A stretch of DNA of 64,000 bases from Leptospira kobayashii (lineage in GTDB: Bacteria; Spirochaetota; Leptospiria; Leptospirales; Leptospiraceae), in contig NZ_AP025028.1 in NCBI RefSeq assembly GCF_003114835.2, positions 1,826,001 through 1,890,000 of the forward strand, written 5' to 3'. Shown piece by piece: positions 26,389 to 35,448 of this stretch (positions are counted from its first letter, which is position 1; every line of letters starts with the position of its first letter). The notes below the pieces were generated by a model that was not told the origin of the DNA, did no database searches, and saw only the letters and a list, made by a program, of their open reading frames with translations. The translations under genes were made by a program, and so were the position numbers.

Positions 26389-27578
26389 TTTCTTATTCGG
26401 AAGGACTTGCCAAAATACTTTCTTTCTCAAAAAACCATACTTTCGAATCCATTCCTTTGAAACTTTCCGACGGAAGAATTCTTGCGGAAGAAATCCGGGC
26501 GGACAGAGATTACCCACCGTTTAACAGATCTGCTATGGATGGCTTTGCCATATCCTCTTCGGAATTCTCTGAGAATAAAATCTATCATTACAATCGGGAG
26601 TTACCTGCGGGAAGTAATTTCCTGTTGGAAAAAGGGGAAGAGGCGATTCGGATTATGACGGGTGCACCTGTTCCCCTCGGTTTGGATGTTGTGATCAAGA
26701 TAGAAGATTCCCTTCTTTCGGAAGATGACCGGGGGAACAAACAGGTTTCCTTTTCCTTAAAGAATGTAAGACCATGGCAGAACATTGCGAGGAAAGGAGA
26801 AGATTTGCATAAGGGAGATAGTATATTGTTTCCGGGGCATACTCTGGGTACTTCCGAAATTTCCATTCTTGCTTCTCTTGGAAAAAACCTAGTCTCCGTT
26901 GTAACACTTCCCAAGATTCAAATTATCTCCACAGGGAATGAGATAGTACCCATCGATAGAACTCCTTTGGATTGGCAGATTAGGGATTCCAATTCCTATA
27001 CGATTTCCTCGATTCTTTCCAAATACAAAATCGTTCCCGAATCCGTAAAAAATATCCCTGATGAAGAATCCTTATTAACGGAAGCGATCTCAAAAGGACT
27101 TGAATCCGATATTTTGATTTTATCGGGAGGTGTTTCCATGGGAAGTATGGATCTTGTTCCTTCCGTATTGCAGAAATTAGGTGTTGAGCTTGTTTTTCAT
27201 AAGGTGGGGATCAAACCAGGCAAACCCATTTGGTTTGGAAAACGCGGAAATACGATCGTGTTCGGAATGCCGGGAAATCCTTTCAGTGTTCAAATTTGCA
27301 GTCGCATTTTTTTGGAACCTTTCCTTCGGGCCAGTATGGGTCAGAAACAAATTCCTGCTATGCGGTTGCCTATTCTGGGGGCTAGAAACAAAAAGGGATC
27401 TCTTACGGAATTCTTTCCAGTTCGTTTGGAGACAAAAGATAAGACTTATCTGTCCGCAGTATCCTTTAACGGAAGCGGAGATATCCGGGCAGGGTTGTCT
27501 TCAAATGGGTTGGCAGTTCATCCAGCGGATTCGGAACAGATCCAAGATGGGGATTGGATCGAATTTTTACCTTGGTAA
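26385..27578 (+). CDS. moeA: Molybdopterin molybdenumtransferase MoeA
   Basis: 397 aa. Classic MoeA motifs: RADRDYPPFNRSAMDGFAI near 40, IMTGAPVP, RKGEDLHKGD, ISTGNEI, SGGVSMG and GMPGNP. It inserts molybdate into adenylated molybdopterin. Start is TTG in a TTGA overlap with the previous stop; this is the only in-frame start that keeps the family N-terminus. Last gene of the nirB operon. Confidence 0.95.
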   Translation: MISYSEGLAKILSFSKNHTFESIPLKLSDGRILAEEIRADRDYPPFNRSAMDGFAISSSEFSENKIYHYNRELPAGSNFLLEKGEEAIRIMTGAPVPLGLDVVIKIEDSLLSEDDRGNKQVSFSLKNVRPWQNIARKGEDLHKGDSILFPGHTLGTSEISILASLGKNLVSVVTLPKIQIISTGNEIVPIDRTPLDWQIRDSNSYTISSILSKYKIVPESVKNIPDEESLLTEAISKGLESDILILSGGVSMGSMDLVPSVLQKLGVELVFHKVGIKPGKPIWFGKRGNTIVFGMPGNPFSVQICSRIFLEPFLRASMGQKQIPAMRLPILGARNKKGSLTEFFPVRLETKDKTYLSAVSFNGSGDIRAGLSSNGLAVHPADSEQIQDGDWIEFLPW

Positions 27579-27748
27579 GAATTGAGAAAAATCAGCTTCG
27601 TTTCGCTTCAGATTGCACAAAATCTAAACACTCCTACCTTTTTCTAATCAATTTGCATCTGGAATTACTTTTGTATAATTTCTTGACCTGCTTATTAGGC
27701 TGAAAGGTCGTTTTAAAGGCATTTTCAAGCATTCCTAATTTTACTTCA

Positions 27749-27765
27749 TTGGTACGCTTTTTGCA
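27749..27765 (+). promoter_or_regulatory. Sigma-54 promoter of the nitrate transporter gene
   Basis: TTGGTACG-CTTT-TTGCA, almost the consensus: GG at 27751-27752 and GC at 27763-27764 with 10 bases between. Predicted transcription start near 27776; the GTG is at 27796, after a GGGAGAG ribosome site. Further upstream (27684-27711) is a dyad GACCT/AGGTC. Confidence 0.8.
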
Positions 27766-27795
27766 CAGTTTAATAGCAAAGGGAGAGATTATCTC

Positions 27796-29157
27796 GTGAC
27801 TATTACACCTCATTCAAAAGCTACCAAAATCGACTTATTCAGTCTCGCTACTCCGCAGATGAGAACTTTCCATCTTACATGGATTGCCTTTTTTCTTTGT
27901 TTTTTCGGATGGTTCGGGATCGCTCCACTTATGGTGTATGTTCGCGAAGAACTTTCTCTTACAAAAGCGCAAATAGGAAACATCATCATCGCCTCCGTCG
28001 CCATCACGATCTTTATGAGATTGTTTATCGGCTGGCTTTGCGATAAAATCGGGCCTCGTATCGCTTATACTTTTTTATTAACACTTGGATCCATTCCTGT
28101 AATGTCGATCGGCTTTGCGGATAGTTATCTGTCTTTCTTACTACTCCGTCTGGCGATCGGTGCCATAGGAGCTTCTTTCGTAATCACTCAGTACCATACA
28201 TCTGTTATGTTTGCACCGAATATCATCGGAACCGCAAATGCAACTACAGCAGGTTGGGGAAATCTGGGAGGTGGTGTGACTCAGATGGTAATGCCGATTA
28301 TATTCGGATTCTTTGTGGCTTTCGGATTTACAACAGGTGTTTCCTGGCGATTGGCAATGATCGTTCCCGGAATTGCACTCTTCTGTATGGGGATTATTTA
28401 TTATTTCGGAACCCAAGACACTCCCGGCGGAAATTTCAAAGATATCAAAGAAGCATATCCTACCTTCCATGGTGCTAAAAAAAATTCATTAAGCAATTTT
28501 CTTTTGGTAATGAAAGATGTTCGGGTATGGTTTTTGTTTCTGGCTTACGGAGCTTGTTTCGGTATAGAACTTACCATCAATAATATTGCAGCCTTGTACT
28601 ATGTGGATCAGTTTAAGTTAGAACCTGCTACTGCAGGACTCATTGCAGGTCTTTTCGGACTTATGAATTTATTTGCAAGAACATTGGGAGGAGCTTTCGG
28701 GGATCGTTTCGGAATCAAATGGGGTCTTCGCGGAAGAGTTGTTTGGTTGTCGATGGTGCTTGCGGGTGAAGGCCTTTGTTTGATCCTATTTTCTCAGATG
28801 AACACTCTTATACTTGCGATTTCTTCCATGATTATCTTCAGTCTGTTCGTGCAAATGTCGGAAGGAGCAACATTCTCAGTCGTTCCTTTTATCAATAAAA
28901 AAGCGATCGGTGCTGTTTCCGGAATCGTAGGGGCGGGTGGAAATGCAGGTGCAGTTTCCGCAGGATTTTTATTCAGAGGAGATTTGAGTTATCAAAATGC
29001 ACTTCTGATCATAGGTCTGACCGTATCCGTGGCGGCGTTTTTTACCTTACTCATCCGGTTCTCTCATGAAGAAGAAAAAGAAGTAGGTGATGAATTGGAT
29101 CGGATTTTACCACCCAAACAAAATGAAAAAGAACCTTCTTTCGTGGCGGCAACTTAA
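27796..29157 (+). CDS. Nitrate/nitrite MFS transporter (NarK/NrtP type)
   Basis: 453 aa with about 12 membrane helices. FGWFGIAPLM near the start, RLFIGWLCDKIGPR (MFS motif), and the two glycine-rich nitrate signatures GNLGGGVTQ and GAGGNAGAVSAG are the hallmarks of the nitrate/nitrite porter family. It should import nitrate for the assimilation enzymes encoded on both sides. Start is GTG with a GGGAGAG ribosome site. Transcribed from a strong sigma-54 promoter. Confidence 0.94.
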   Translation: MTITPHSKATKIDLFSLATPQMRTFHLTWIAFFLCFFGWFGIAPLMVYVREELSLTKAQIGNIIIASVAITIFMRLFIGWLCDKIGPRIAYTFLLTLGSIPVMSIGFADSYLSFLLLRLAIGAIGASFVITQYHTSVMFAPNIIGTANATTAGWGNLGGGVTQMVMPIIFGFFVAFGFTTGVSWRLAMIVPGIALFCMGIIYYFGTQDTPGGNFKDIKEAYPTFHGAKKNSLSNFLLVMKDVRVWFLFLAYGACFGIELTINNIAALYYVDQFKLEPATAGLIAGLFGLMNLFARTLGGAFGDRFGIKWGLRGRVVWLSMVLAGEGLCLILFSQMNTLILAISSMIIFSLFVQMSEGATFSVVPFINKKAIGAVSGIVGAGGNAGAVSAGFLFRGDLSYQNALLIIGLTVSVAAFFTLLIRFSHEEEKEVGDELDRILPPKQNEKEPSFVAAT

Positions 29158-29182
29158 AAGCCCCTTTCTTCCTAAAGAATTT

Positions 29183-29208
29183 GACAAGAGGATGAATTTC
29201 CTCTTGTC
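29183..29208 (+). terminator. Perfect 10-bp hairpin after the nitrate transporter
   Basis: GACAAGAGGA and TCCTCTTGTC with a 6-base loop, 26 bp past the stop. No T-run follows (ATAATCC), so it may be a weak terminator, an mRNA 3' stabiliser or a protein-binding dyad in front of the next gene. Confidence 0.45.
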
Positions 29209-29255
29209 ATAATCCAAATTGGCTTCTAAGATATTCGTTGTCTTAGGAGAGGGTT

Positions 29256-31412
29256 ATGGATCAAATTCATTATAGGTCTTGCACTTTATGCGAAGCGATG
29301 TGCGGGTTGCAGATTGAGGTAAAAGACGGATCCATTACAGGGTTCAAAGGAGATCCGGAAGATAAGTTCAGCCGAGGCCATATTTGTCCCAAAGGTCCTG
29401 AGTTGAAAAGTCTCTACCAAGATCCCGATCGGATCAAATTCCCAATCAAAAGAACCGAATCAGGCTGGGTGCCGGTGTCATGGGAGGAAGCGTTCTCCGA
29501 TATCGCCACCAGGCTTATAAAAATCCAAGAAGAATACGGAAACGATTCCGTAGCTGTTTATAACGGAAATCCGAACGTTCATAATTACGGGTCGATGCTG
29601 TTCGGACAACGGTTTGCAAGCCGATTGAAAACCAAAAACAGTTTTTCCGCAACTTCGGTAGATCAACTTCCTCATCAACTTTTATCTTATCTTATGTTCG
29701 GGCATCAATTGCTCGTTCCCATCCCCGATATCGATCATACCGATTTTTTTCTCATTCTGGGAGGAAATCCTTTTGCATCTAATGGTAGTTTGATGAGTGT
29801 TCCCGATGTGAAGAAAAGACTGAAGGCCATTCAGGAGAGAGGTGGAAAATACGTAGTAGTCGATCCTCGCAAAACCGAAACGGCATTACATGCCGATGAA
29901 CATATCTTTATCAGGCCTGGAACGGATGCGTATTTTCTTTTTGCCATTGTACATGTGTTATTTGAAAAGAAAATGATCCGAAAGAACGATTTGATTTCGC
30001 AAGGAGACCTGGATGAGATTCAAAACCGGGCAAGAGAGTATTCTCCCGGGAGAGTCGAAAAAATAACGGGTGTATCCTCCGAAAACATAGAACGTATCGC
30101 CTTGGAATTTGCGAATGCCAAGACAGCTGTTTGTTACGGAAGAGTAGGAGTTTCCACGCAAGAGTTCGGTGCCATTTGTCAGTGGCTTATCAATGTGATT
30201 AATATCATTACCGGAAATTTAGACAGAAGAGGAGGGGCTATGTTCACTCTTCCTGCGGTCGATTTGGTCGGTCCCGGTTCCGCCATGCGTTCTTCACCCG
30301 GAAGTTTCAATGCGTATCAGTCAAGAGTTAGAAAACTCCCCGAATTCAGCGAAGAACTTCCTGTCGCTGCTCTGGCGGAAGAGATACTCACTCCCGGAGA
30401 TGGAAAGATCCGCGCGTTATTTACCTCGGCAGGCAATCCTGTTCTTTCTACACCTAACGGAACGAAGTTGGATTTGGCACTTTCCGGTTTGGATTTTATG
30501 GTATGTGTTGATTTTTATTTGAATGAAACCACAAAACACGCAAATTATATTCTGCCACCCACTTCCACATTGGAACACGATCATTACGATTTGATTTTCA
30601 ATGTATTCGCAGTTCGAAATACCACCCGTTATTCCCAACCTTTATTCGATCCCGAACCGGGTATGTTGCATGATTGGGAAATATTCTCCGATCTAACAAA
30701 ACGATTGGAATTGGTGCGTGCCGGCAAACCTTTACCGAAAGAAATCATCAGAACAAAACTCACTCCTGCGAGCATCATCGATCATGCTTTAAAAACAGGG
30801 CCTTACGGACCCAAAGGGAAGTTAGGTGGCGATATGAGCTTGGATCTTTTGAAAAACAGCCCTCATGGAGTGGATTTGGGACCTTTGCAGTCTTGTTTTC
30901 CGGAAAGACTTTGTACTGAAGATCAGAAGATCCGTTTGGTTCCTCTGAAATTGAAAGAGGATTTTCCAAGACTTTCTCTTAAATGCAAAGAATGGGAAAC
31001 CTTCTCGGAAGGACATTCCAACTTTTTACTGATTGGGAGAAGGCATCTCAGAAGCAATAATTCCTGGATGCACAATCTTCCCAAACTGATGACGGGCAAA
31101 CCTCGTTGTACTCTGATGATTCATCCGGAAGACGCAAACCGATTGGGAATCTTGGATGATGAAAAAGTCATTGTGGAATCACTTGCGGGAAGTGTTTTGA
31201 TTTCTGCCGAAGTTACGGAAGAATTGATGAAAGGAGTTGTGAGCATTCCTCACGGATTCGGTCATAACAGAAACGGAACGAATCAAAAGGTCGCCACTGA
31301 ATTTTCGGGAGTGAGTATCAACGACCTAACGGATGATCAGTCGATCGATGTTTTTTCAGGCAATGCGGCATTCAGCGGAATCAAGGTTTCCGTTAAAAAA
31401 CAAAATCTTTAG
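29256..31412 (+). CDS. Molybdopterin oxidoreductase of unknown substrate
   Basis: 718 aa, no Tat signal, so cytoplasmic. 4Fe-4S ligands Cys9, Cys12, Cys16 and Cys44 are clear, followed by molybdopterin oxidoreductase and dinucleotide-binding domains (NFLLIGRRHLRSNNSWMHN, IPHGFGHNRNG). At the place where nitrate reductases and formate dehydrogenases carry the Mo-ligating Cys or Sec, this protein has SATSVDQLPH (131-140), so the ligand would be Ser or Asp, if any. It is shorter than the nitrate reductase and has no reductase domain. It lies 98 bp after the nitrate transporter on the same strand. The substrate cannot be told from sequence. Confidence 0.85.
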   Translation: MDQIHYRSCTLCEAMCGLQIEVKDGSITGFKGDPEDKFSRGHICPKGPELKSLYQDPDRIKFPIKRTESGWVPVSWEEAFSDIATRLIKIQEEYGNDSVAVYNGNPNVHNYGSMLFGQRFASRLKTKNSFSATSVDQLPHQLLSYLMFGHQLLVPIPDIDHTDFFLILGGNPFASNGSLMSVPDVKKRLKAIQERGGKYVVVDPRKTETALHADEHIFIRPGTDAYFLFAIVHVLFEKKMIRKNDLISQGDLDEIQNRAREYSPGRVEKITGVSSENIERIALEFANAKTAVCYGRVGVSTQEFGAICQWLINVINIITGNLDRRGGAMFTLPAVDLVGPGSAMRSSPGSFNAYQSRVRKLPEFSEELPVAALAEEILTPGDGKIRALFTSAGNPVLSTPNGTKLDLALSGLDFMVCVDFYLNETTKHANYILPPTSTLEHDHYDLIFNVFAVRNTTRYSQPLFDPEPGMLHDWEIFSDLTKRLELVRAGKPLPKEIIRTKLTPASIIDHALKTGPYGPKGKLGGDMSLDLLKNSPHGVDLGPLQSCFPERLCTEDQKIRLVPLKLKEDFPRLSLKCKEWETFSEGHSNFLLIGRRHLRSNNSWMHNLPKLMTGKPRCTLMIHPEDANRLGILDDEKVIVESLAGSVLISAEVTEELMKGVVSIPHGFGHNRNGTNQKVATEFSGVSINDLTDDQSIDVFSGNAAFSGIKVSVKKQNL

Positions 31413-32482
31413 ATCGTATTTTGATTTTGTAGAAAATTTTGTAAGGATCTTCTTCCTCCGATCAAGGAGTAGTTTTCCGTATTTGTTTTTAAAAAACGAA
31501 CTGCTTGTTTGGAACGAACTCCCGTTTCGCAAATGCATATGATCTTTTTGTAACCGGATAATTCCGGTGTTCCTTCTTTTTCCAAACGGGAGAGAGGAAA
31601 CAAGATCGAACCGGGGATGGGATTTGATTCCGTCTCTTCGAATTCCCTTACATCCATCAGAATCGTATCAGTGGATTTTGAATTCCAATAATCTTCCACA
31701 CTGATTTCCAAAATCTGTTTTTCCGATTTTGAAAGACCTTTCTTTTCTCCGCAGGAAATGCAATGAGGATCAGGATTGATCTTGGATTCGAATAAAAAAG
31801 GAGAATCCCATTCCAATGAATAGATCCTGTCAGTCGGGATGGTTTCGGGTTTAAGTAAATACCGAAGAGCGAACGATGCCTGGTAGGTTCCTGCCAGTGC
31901 AGTCTGTACTCCGAGCACTCCTGCATCGGAACAACTGAGAGTATCACCTTCTTCCAAATGGGGATACAAACAACGGTAACACGGTCTTCCTTCTCCCGAG
32001 AAAACGGCAAGCTGAGCACTCGTCCGAAATACCGAAGCTGTGACGAGTGGTTTGGATCCAATCAAACAAAAATCACTGATTGCATATTTGGAAGAGATCG
32101 TGTCAGTACAATCCAAGATCAGATCCCAGGATTCAAATAGCTTAGGATCCGTCCGGTTTGTAATATAAGAGGAAAAAGTTTCCAGCCGGACCCAAGGGCT
32201 TCTTTCCTTTAAAAATCGGGACACCACTTCCGTTTTCGGTTTGCCTATATCAGTTTGTGTAAACGATGTTTGTCGGTGCAAATTGGAAAGTTCCACTCGG
32301 TCGAAATCCACAAGTCCCAATCTTCCCACTCCCGAGAGAGCCAGATAAAGGGAAGCAGGGCAACCCAACCCGCCTAGGCCAATGATAAGAACCGAGGAGT
32401 TTTTCCATTTTTCTTGGCCGAGTATTCCTATTTCAGGGACCTTGATCTGCCTTCTAAAAAAACTCTCCTCTTCCGGACTCAT
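31409..32482 (-). CDS. moeB: MoeB/ThiF-type adenylyltransferase with rhodanese domain
   Basis: 357 aa. Residues 1 to about 245 form the E1-like fold: GLGGLGCPASLYLA (ATP loop), DFDRVELSNLHRQ, CYRCLYP and CISCGEK as the zinc pair. About 260-357 is a rhodanese domain with active-site loop CETGVRS. It should activate the MoaD C-terminus (adenylation) and deliver sulfur. It is convergent with the molybdoenzyme gene (4-base overlap of the ends) and divergent from moaA. Confidence 0.92.
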   Translation of the reverse strand: MSPEEESFFRRQIKVPEIGILGQEKWKNSSVLIIGLGGLGCPASLYLALSGVGRLGLVDFDRVELSNLHRQTSFTQTDIGKPKTEVVSRFLKERSPWVRLETFSSYITNRTDPKLFESWDLILDCTDTISSKYAISDFCLIGSKPLVTASVFRTSAQLAVFSGEGRPCYRCLYPHLEEGDTLSCSDAGVLGVQTALAGTYQASFALRYLLKPETIPTDRIYSLEWDSPFLFESKINPDPHCISCGEKKGLSKSEKQILEISVEDYWNSKSTDTILMDVREFEETESNPIPGSILFPLSRLEKEGTPELSGYKKIICICETGVRSKQAVRFLKTNTENYSLIGGRRSLQNFLQNQNTI

Positions 32483-32615
32483 AAATAGAAAGGAATCCGA
32501 TTGGAATTTTCGAGCAAGGAGAAATTAAAATCAGCCCGATTCGGGAAGATTAATATTGATACGGTGATCTATTTTTGTTTTCAGTTGGGAAAACAGGATC
32601 AATATCGACTTTAGA

Positions 32616-33557
32616 GTGGAACAGGAAACAAGAAAATTCGAAGTGCTAAGAGTGAGTGTTCTTTCTCACTGTAGTTTCGCCTGCGTTTACTGTGTTCCTA
32701 AAGATCAATCCTCATCTTCCGAGGACAAATCTCATTATCATTTTTTAAGTCCCGAATTATTAACTGAAAAATTAAAACTTCTGATTACTAAGATCAATAT
32801 TAAGGAAGTCCATTTAACAGGAGGAGAACCGACTCTTCATAAACGACTTCCCGAACTGATCGGAGGAGTAAATGACCTCGGAATTCGTGAAATCGCTGTT
32901 ACATCCAACGGTTTTTTTGCGGACGGACTCATCCAAAAGATGAAATCGAAAGGACTTACCAGGATGAATTTTTCAGTGGATTCCTTTTCCCAATCCGGAT
33001 TTGAAAAAATCAGCGACCGTAAGTTTCCTTTATCCAAATTGTTATCCCGCGTAGAGGAAGCCAAAGAAAGCGGTTTGGAAGTAAAAGTGAATTGTACGGT
33101 TTTAAAAGGTTATAATGAAAACGAAATCTTACCTTTGTTAGATTGGTTCGGAAAAAAAGGGATCACTGTCCGGTATTTGGAATTTATGAAAATGGGACCT
33201 TTGCAAAAGGAACATTCCGAATTTTTTTATTCTTCCGAAGAGATTCGAAATACTATCGGTAAAAAATACGAGTTTTCTTCTTATTTGACAGCTTCCGATT
33301 CCACTGCGAATTACAGCAGGACAGAAGAAGGATATATTTTCGGAATCATCGCCAATCATTCGGAACCATTTTGCGAAGGTTGTAACAGATTGCGTATGGA
33401 TGCGACCGGAAAAATCTACGGATGTTTAAGTGATGAAACTTCCTTCGATTTGCCGGAAAACAGTTCCGATTTGGATCTGGTTTTACAAGCGGCTATGCGG
33501 ACCAAAAAGAAGTTTTTTACTGGATCGGAGCTTTCCATGAAATTCATTGGAGGTTAG
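32616..33557 (+). CDS. moaA: GTP 3',8-cyclase MoaA (radical SAM)
   Basis: 313 aa. The radical SAM triad is in SHCSFACVYCVP near residues 17-28, with GGEPTLH further on. The second 4Fe-4S site is CEGCNRLRMDATGKIYGC. MoaA with MoaC makes cyclic pyranopterin monophosphate. It ends in KFIGG, consistent with the C-terminal GG of active MoaA. Start is GTG. Upstream there is an 8-bp dyad (ATATTGAT/ATCAATAT) but no Moco riboswitch consensus. moaD begins at the next base. Confidence 0.95.
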   Translation: MEQETRKFEVLRVSVLSHCSFACVYCVPKDQSSSSEDKSHYHFLSPELLTEKLKLLITKINIKEVHLTGGEPTLHKRLPELIGGVNDLGIREIAVTSNGFFADGLIQKMKSKGLTRMNFSVDSFSQSGFEKISDRKFPLSKLLSRVEEAKESGLEVKVNCTVLKGYNENEILPLLDWFGKKGITVRYLEFMKMGPLQKEHSEFFYSSEEIRNTIGKKYEFSSYLTASDSTANYSRTEEGYIFGIIANHSEPFCEGCNRLRMDATGKIYGCLSDETSFDLPENSSDLDLVLQAAMRTKKKFFTGSELSMKFIGG

Positions 33558-33800
33558 ATGAAAATTCAATTGCTTTGTTTTGCCGCAATGAAAGATTTTT
33601 TCCCGGCTCAGTGGGATTTGCATTTGGAAGGAGTTCGCACTCTTTCGGACTTAAAGCTTTATTTACAAAATCAAAATCCAAAGGCTTCCTCTTTATTGAA
33701 AATAAGTCGATTTGCCATCAACCAAACTATTGTTAGGGAAGAGGAGATTATCTTTGATGGCGCAGTGATCGCAGTCCTTCCTCCTTCCAGCGGCGGGTAA
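33558..33800 (+). CDS. moaD: Molybdopterin synthase small subunit MoaD
   Basis: 80 aa, ubiquitin-like fold, ending in the required Gly-Gly (PPSSGG) that is thiocarboxylated. It directly follows moaA and directly precedes moaE with no spacer on either side. Confidence 0.93.
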   Translation: MKIQLLCFAAMKDFFPAQWDLHLEGVRTLSDLKLYLQNQNPKASSLLKISRFAINQTIVREEEIIFDGAVIAVLPPSSGG

Positions 33801-34244
33801 ATGAATACGGAGACTCATTCGAATCATATACAAACGGAAATTTTGGAAATTCCAAATCGATTTCCGGATCTACCTTCCATGGGAGGTTATGTTTTTTTTG
33901 CAGGTATTGTTCGAAATATCAATGAAGGAAGACAAGTTACCCATTTGGAATATGAAGCATATCCGGAGATGGCGGATAAGATGATCAGTGATATCATAGA
34001 AGATGCCAAAAAACAGTGGGATCTTCAGTTTGCCGATTGTATTCATAGACTTGGGGTTTTGAATATCGGAGAGGTCGCAGTGATTGTCAGTACGGGAGCG
34101 GTTCACCGGGACGAAGCGTATCTTGCCAATAGGTACATCATTGATCGTGTCAAACACGAAGTAGCCATTTGGAAAAAGGAATATTATACGGACGGAAGTT
34201 CGGAGTGGTCCAAGGGTTGCCAGGATGAGACCCATAAACACTGA
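33801..34244 (+). CDS. moaE: Molybdopterin synthase catalytic subunit MoaE
   Basis: 147 aa. FFAGIVRN, LEYEAYPEMA, HRLGVLNIGE and the catalytic Lys region IWKKEYYTDGSSEW are all MoaE signatures. It makes molybdopterin together with MoaD. Its 3' end overlaps mobA by 20 bp. Confidence 0.95.
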   Translation: MNTETHSNHIQTEILEIPNRFPDLPSMGGYVFFAGIVRNINEGRQVTHLEYEAYPEMADKMISDIIEDAKKQWDLQFADCIHRLGVLNIGEVAVIVSTGAVHRDEAYLANRYIIDRVKHEVAIWKKEYYTDGSSEWSKGCQDETHKH

Positions 34245-34830
34245 AACGATCTCTGTAATTTTAGCCGGAGGTTATAGTCTTAGAATGGGAAAGGATAAGG
34301 GCCTTATTCAAATTAAAGAACATTCTAATTTTATAAAAAAAACGAATCGCAGGATCGGAGTTTTGACTGAGACAGTATATATATCTCTTCGTGCGGAACA
34401 AATTCAGGAATATTCCAAATACTTTCCTTCCGAATCATTCATTGTAGATACGGATATTCCGGTCGAAGGCCCTTTGAAGGGGATACTTTCTTCTTGGAAA
34501 TTTTTGGAAGAGAATGGCATTTCCGGAAAATCTATTCTTTTTCTACCTGTGGATATGCCTTTCGTTAAAATCAGAACCTTGCGGCGGTTATTGGATTCAT
34601 TTCTTCCCGAAGATTCAGGAGTATTTTATGAGTCTAGAAAGGGTCTTGAGCCACTTTGCGGAATTTATTCCTCTCTTTGTCTATCCGATTGGTTTCGAAA
34701 TCTAAGCTCGGATGCGACTAAAGAATTCTCCTTGCAAAAGAGATTGGCAAAAATGAATCCCCGAATACTCACTCTTCCCGAGAAAGAAGAAATCTATTTT
34801 CGGAACATCAATTCACGGCAGGATTTATAA
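34225..34830 (+). CDS. mobA: Molybdenum cofactor guanylyltransferase MobA
   Basis: 201 aa. The nucleotide-binding loop LAGGYSLRMGKDKGL and PVDMPF are MobA motifs. It converts Mo-molybdopterin to the guanine dinucleotide form used by nitrate reductases and the other MopB enzyme here. The ATG at 34225 lies inside moaE and has AAGGG upstream. Confidence 0.9.
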   Translation: MRPINTETISVILAGGYSLRMGKDKGLIQIKEHSNFIKKTNRRIGVLTETVYISLRAEQIQEYSKYFPSESFIVDTDIPVEGPLKGILSSWKFLEENGISGKSILFLPVDMPFVKIRTLRRLLDSFLPEDSGVFYESRKGLEPLCGIYSSLCLSDWFRNLSSDATKEFSLQKRLAKMNPRILTLPEKEEIYFRNINSRQDL

Positions 34831-34853
34831 TCAATATTATACGCAGAATCATT

Positions 34854-35444
34854 ATGAGATTACTAGAAACGAAAAAAAATTGGATCTTCGATATGGATGG
34901 CACTTTAACTCTTGCTATGCATGATTTCGAAGCGATTAAACGTACACTCGGTTTGCCTTTGGATTCGGATATCTTGACTTCTCTGGGTCGTCTTTCTCCC
35001 GAGGAAGCAAAAGTAAAACACATCCATCTGAATGAAATCGAATTGAACATTGCGAAGAAAGCGGTCGCTTCTCCGGGAAGTCCCGAGTTATTGAAACAAA
35101 TAAAGAATAAGTCGCATCAGTTGGGAATTCTTACCAGAAATTGTTTTGAGAATTCGATTGAGACTCTGAAGGCATCGGGACTTAGCGAATATTTTTCCTC
35201 CGAATTTATTTTGTGCAGAGAGCATGCGGAACCGAAACCGAGTCCGGAAGGTATTCTAAATCTACTCAAACTTTGGAACGCAAAACCGGAAGATACTTTG
35301 ATGATCGGAGATTATATCTACGATTTGGAAGCAGGGATAGCGGCTGGGGTAGAAACCGTTTACATCGATCCGAAAGGAAATTTTCCATTCAAGAATTTTG
35401 CGACTCATACAGTCCTAAGATTGGATGAAATTTTATATCTATAA
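34854..35444 (+). CDS. HAD-superfamily hydrolase (phosphoglycolate phosphatase-like)
   Basis: 196 aa. HAD motif I DMDGTLT near 17-23, motif II LTRN, motif III/IV PKPSPEG and MIGDYIYDLEAG. Substrate unknown. It lies 23 bp after mobA and may be part of the moa operon. It is convergent with the following kinase gene (4-base gap). Confidence 0.88.
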   Translation: MRLLETKKNWIFDMDGTLTLAMHDFEAIKRTLGLPLDSDILTSLGRLSPEEAKVKHIHLNEIELNIAKKAVASPGSPELLKQIKNKSHQLGILTRNCFENSIETLKASGLSEYFSSEFILCREHAEPKPSPEGILNLLKLWNAKPEDTLMIGDYIYDLEAGIAAGVETVYIDPKGNFPFKNFATHTVLRLDEILYL

Positions 35445-35448
35445 AATC

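Noticed and set aside
32483..32615. Moco riboswitch upstream of moaA
   Set aside because: Only a short dyad (ATATTGAT/ATCAATAT) is present; the leader is too short and lacks the conserved riboswitch sequence.
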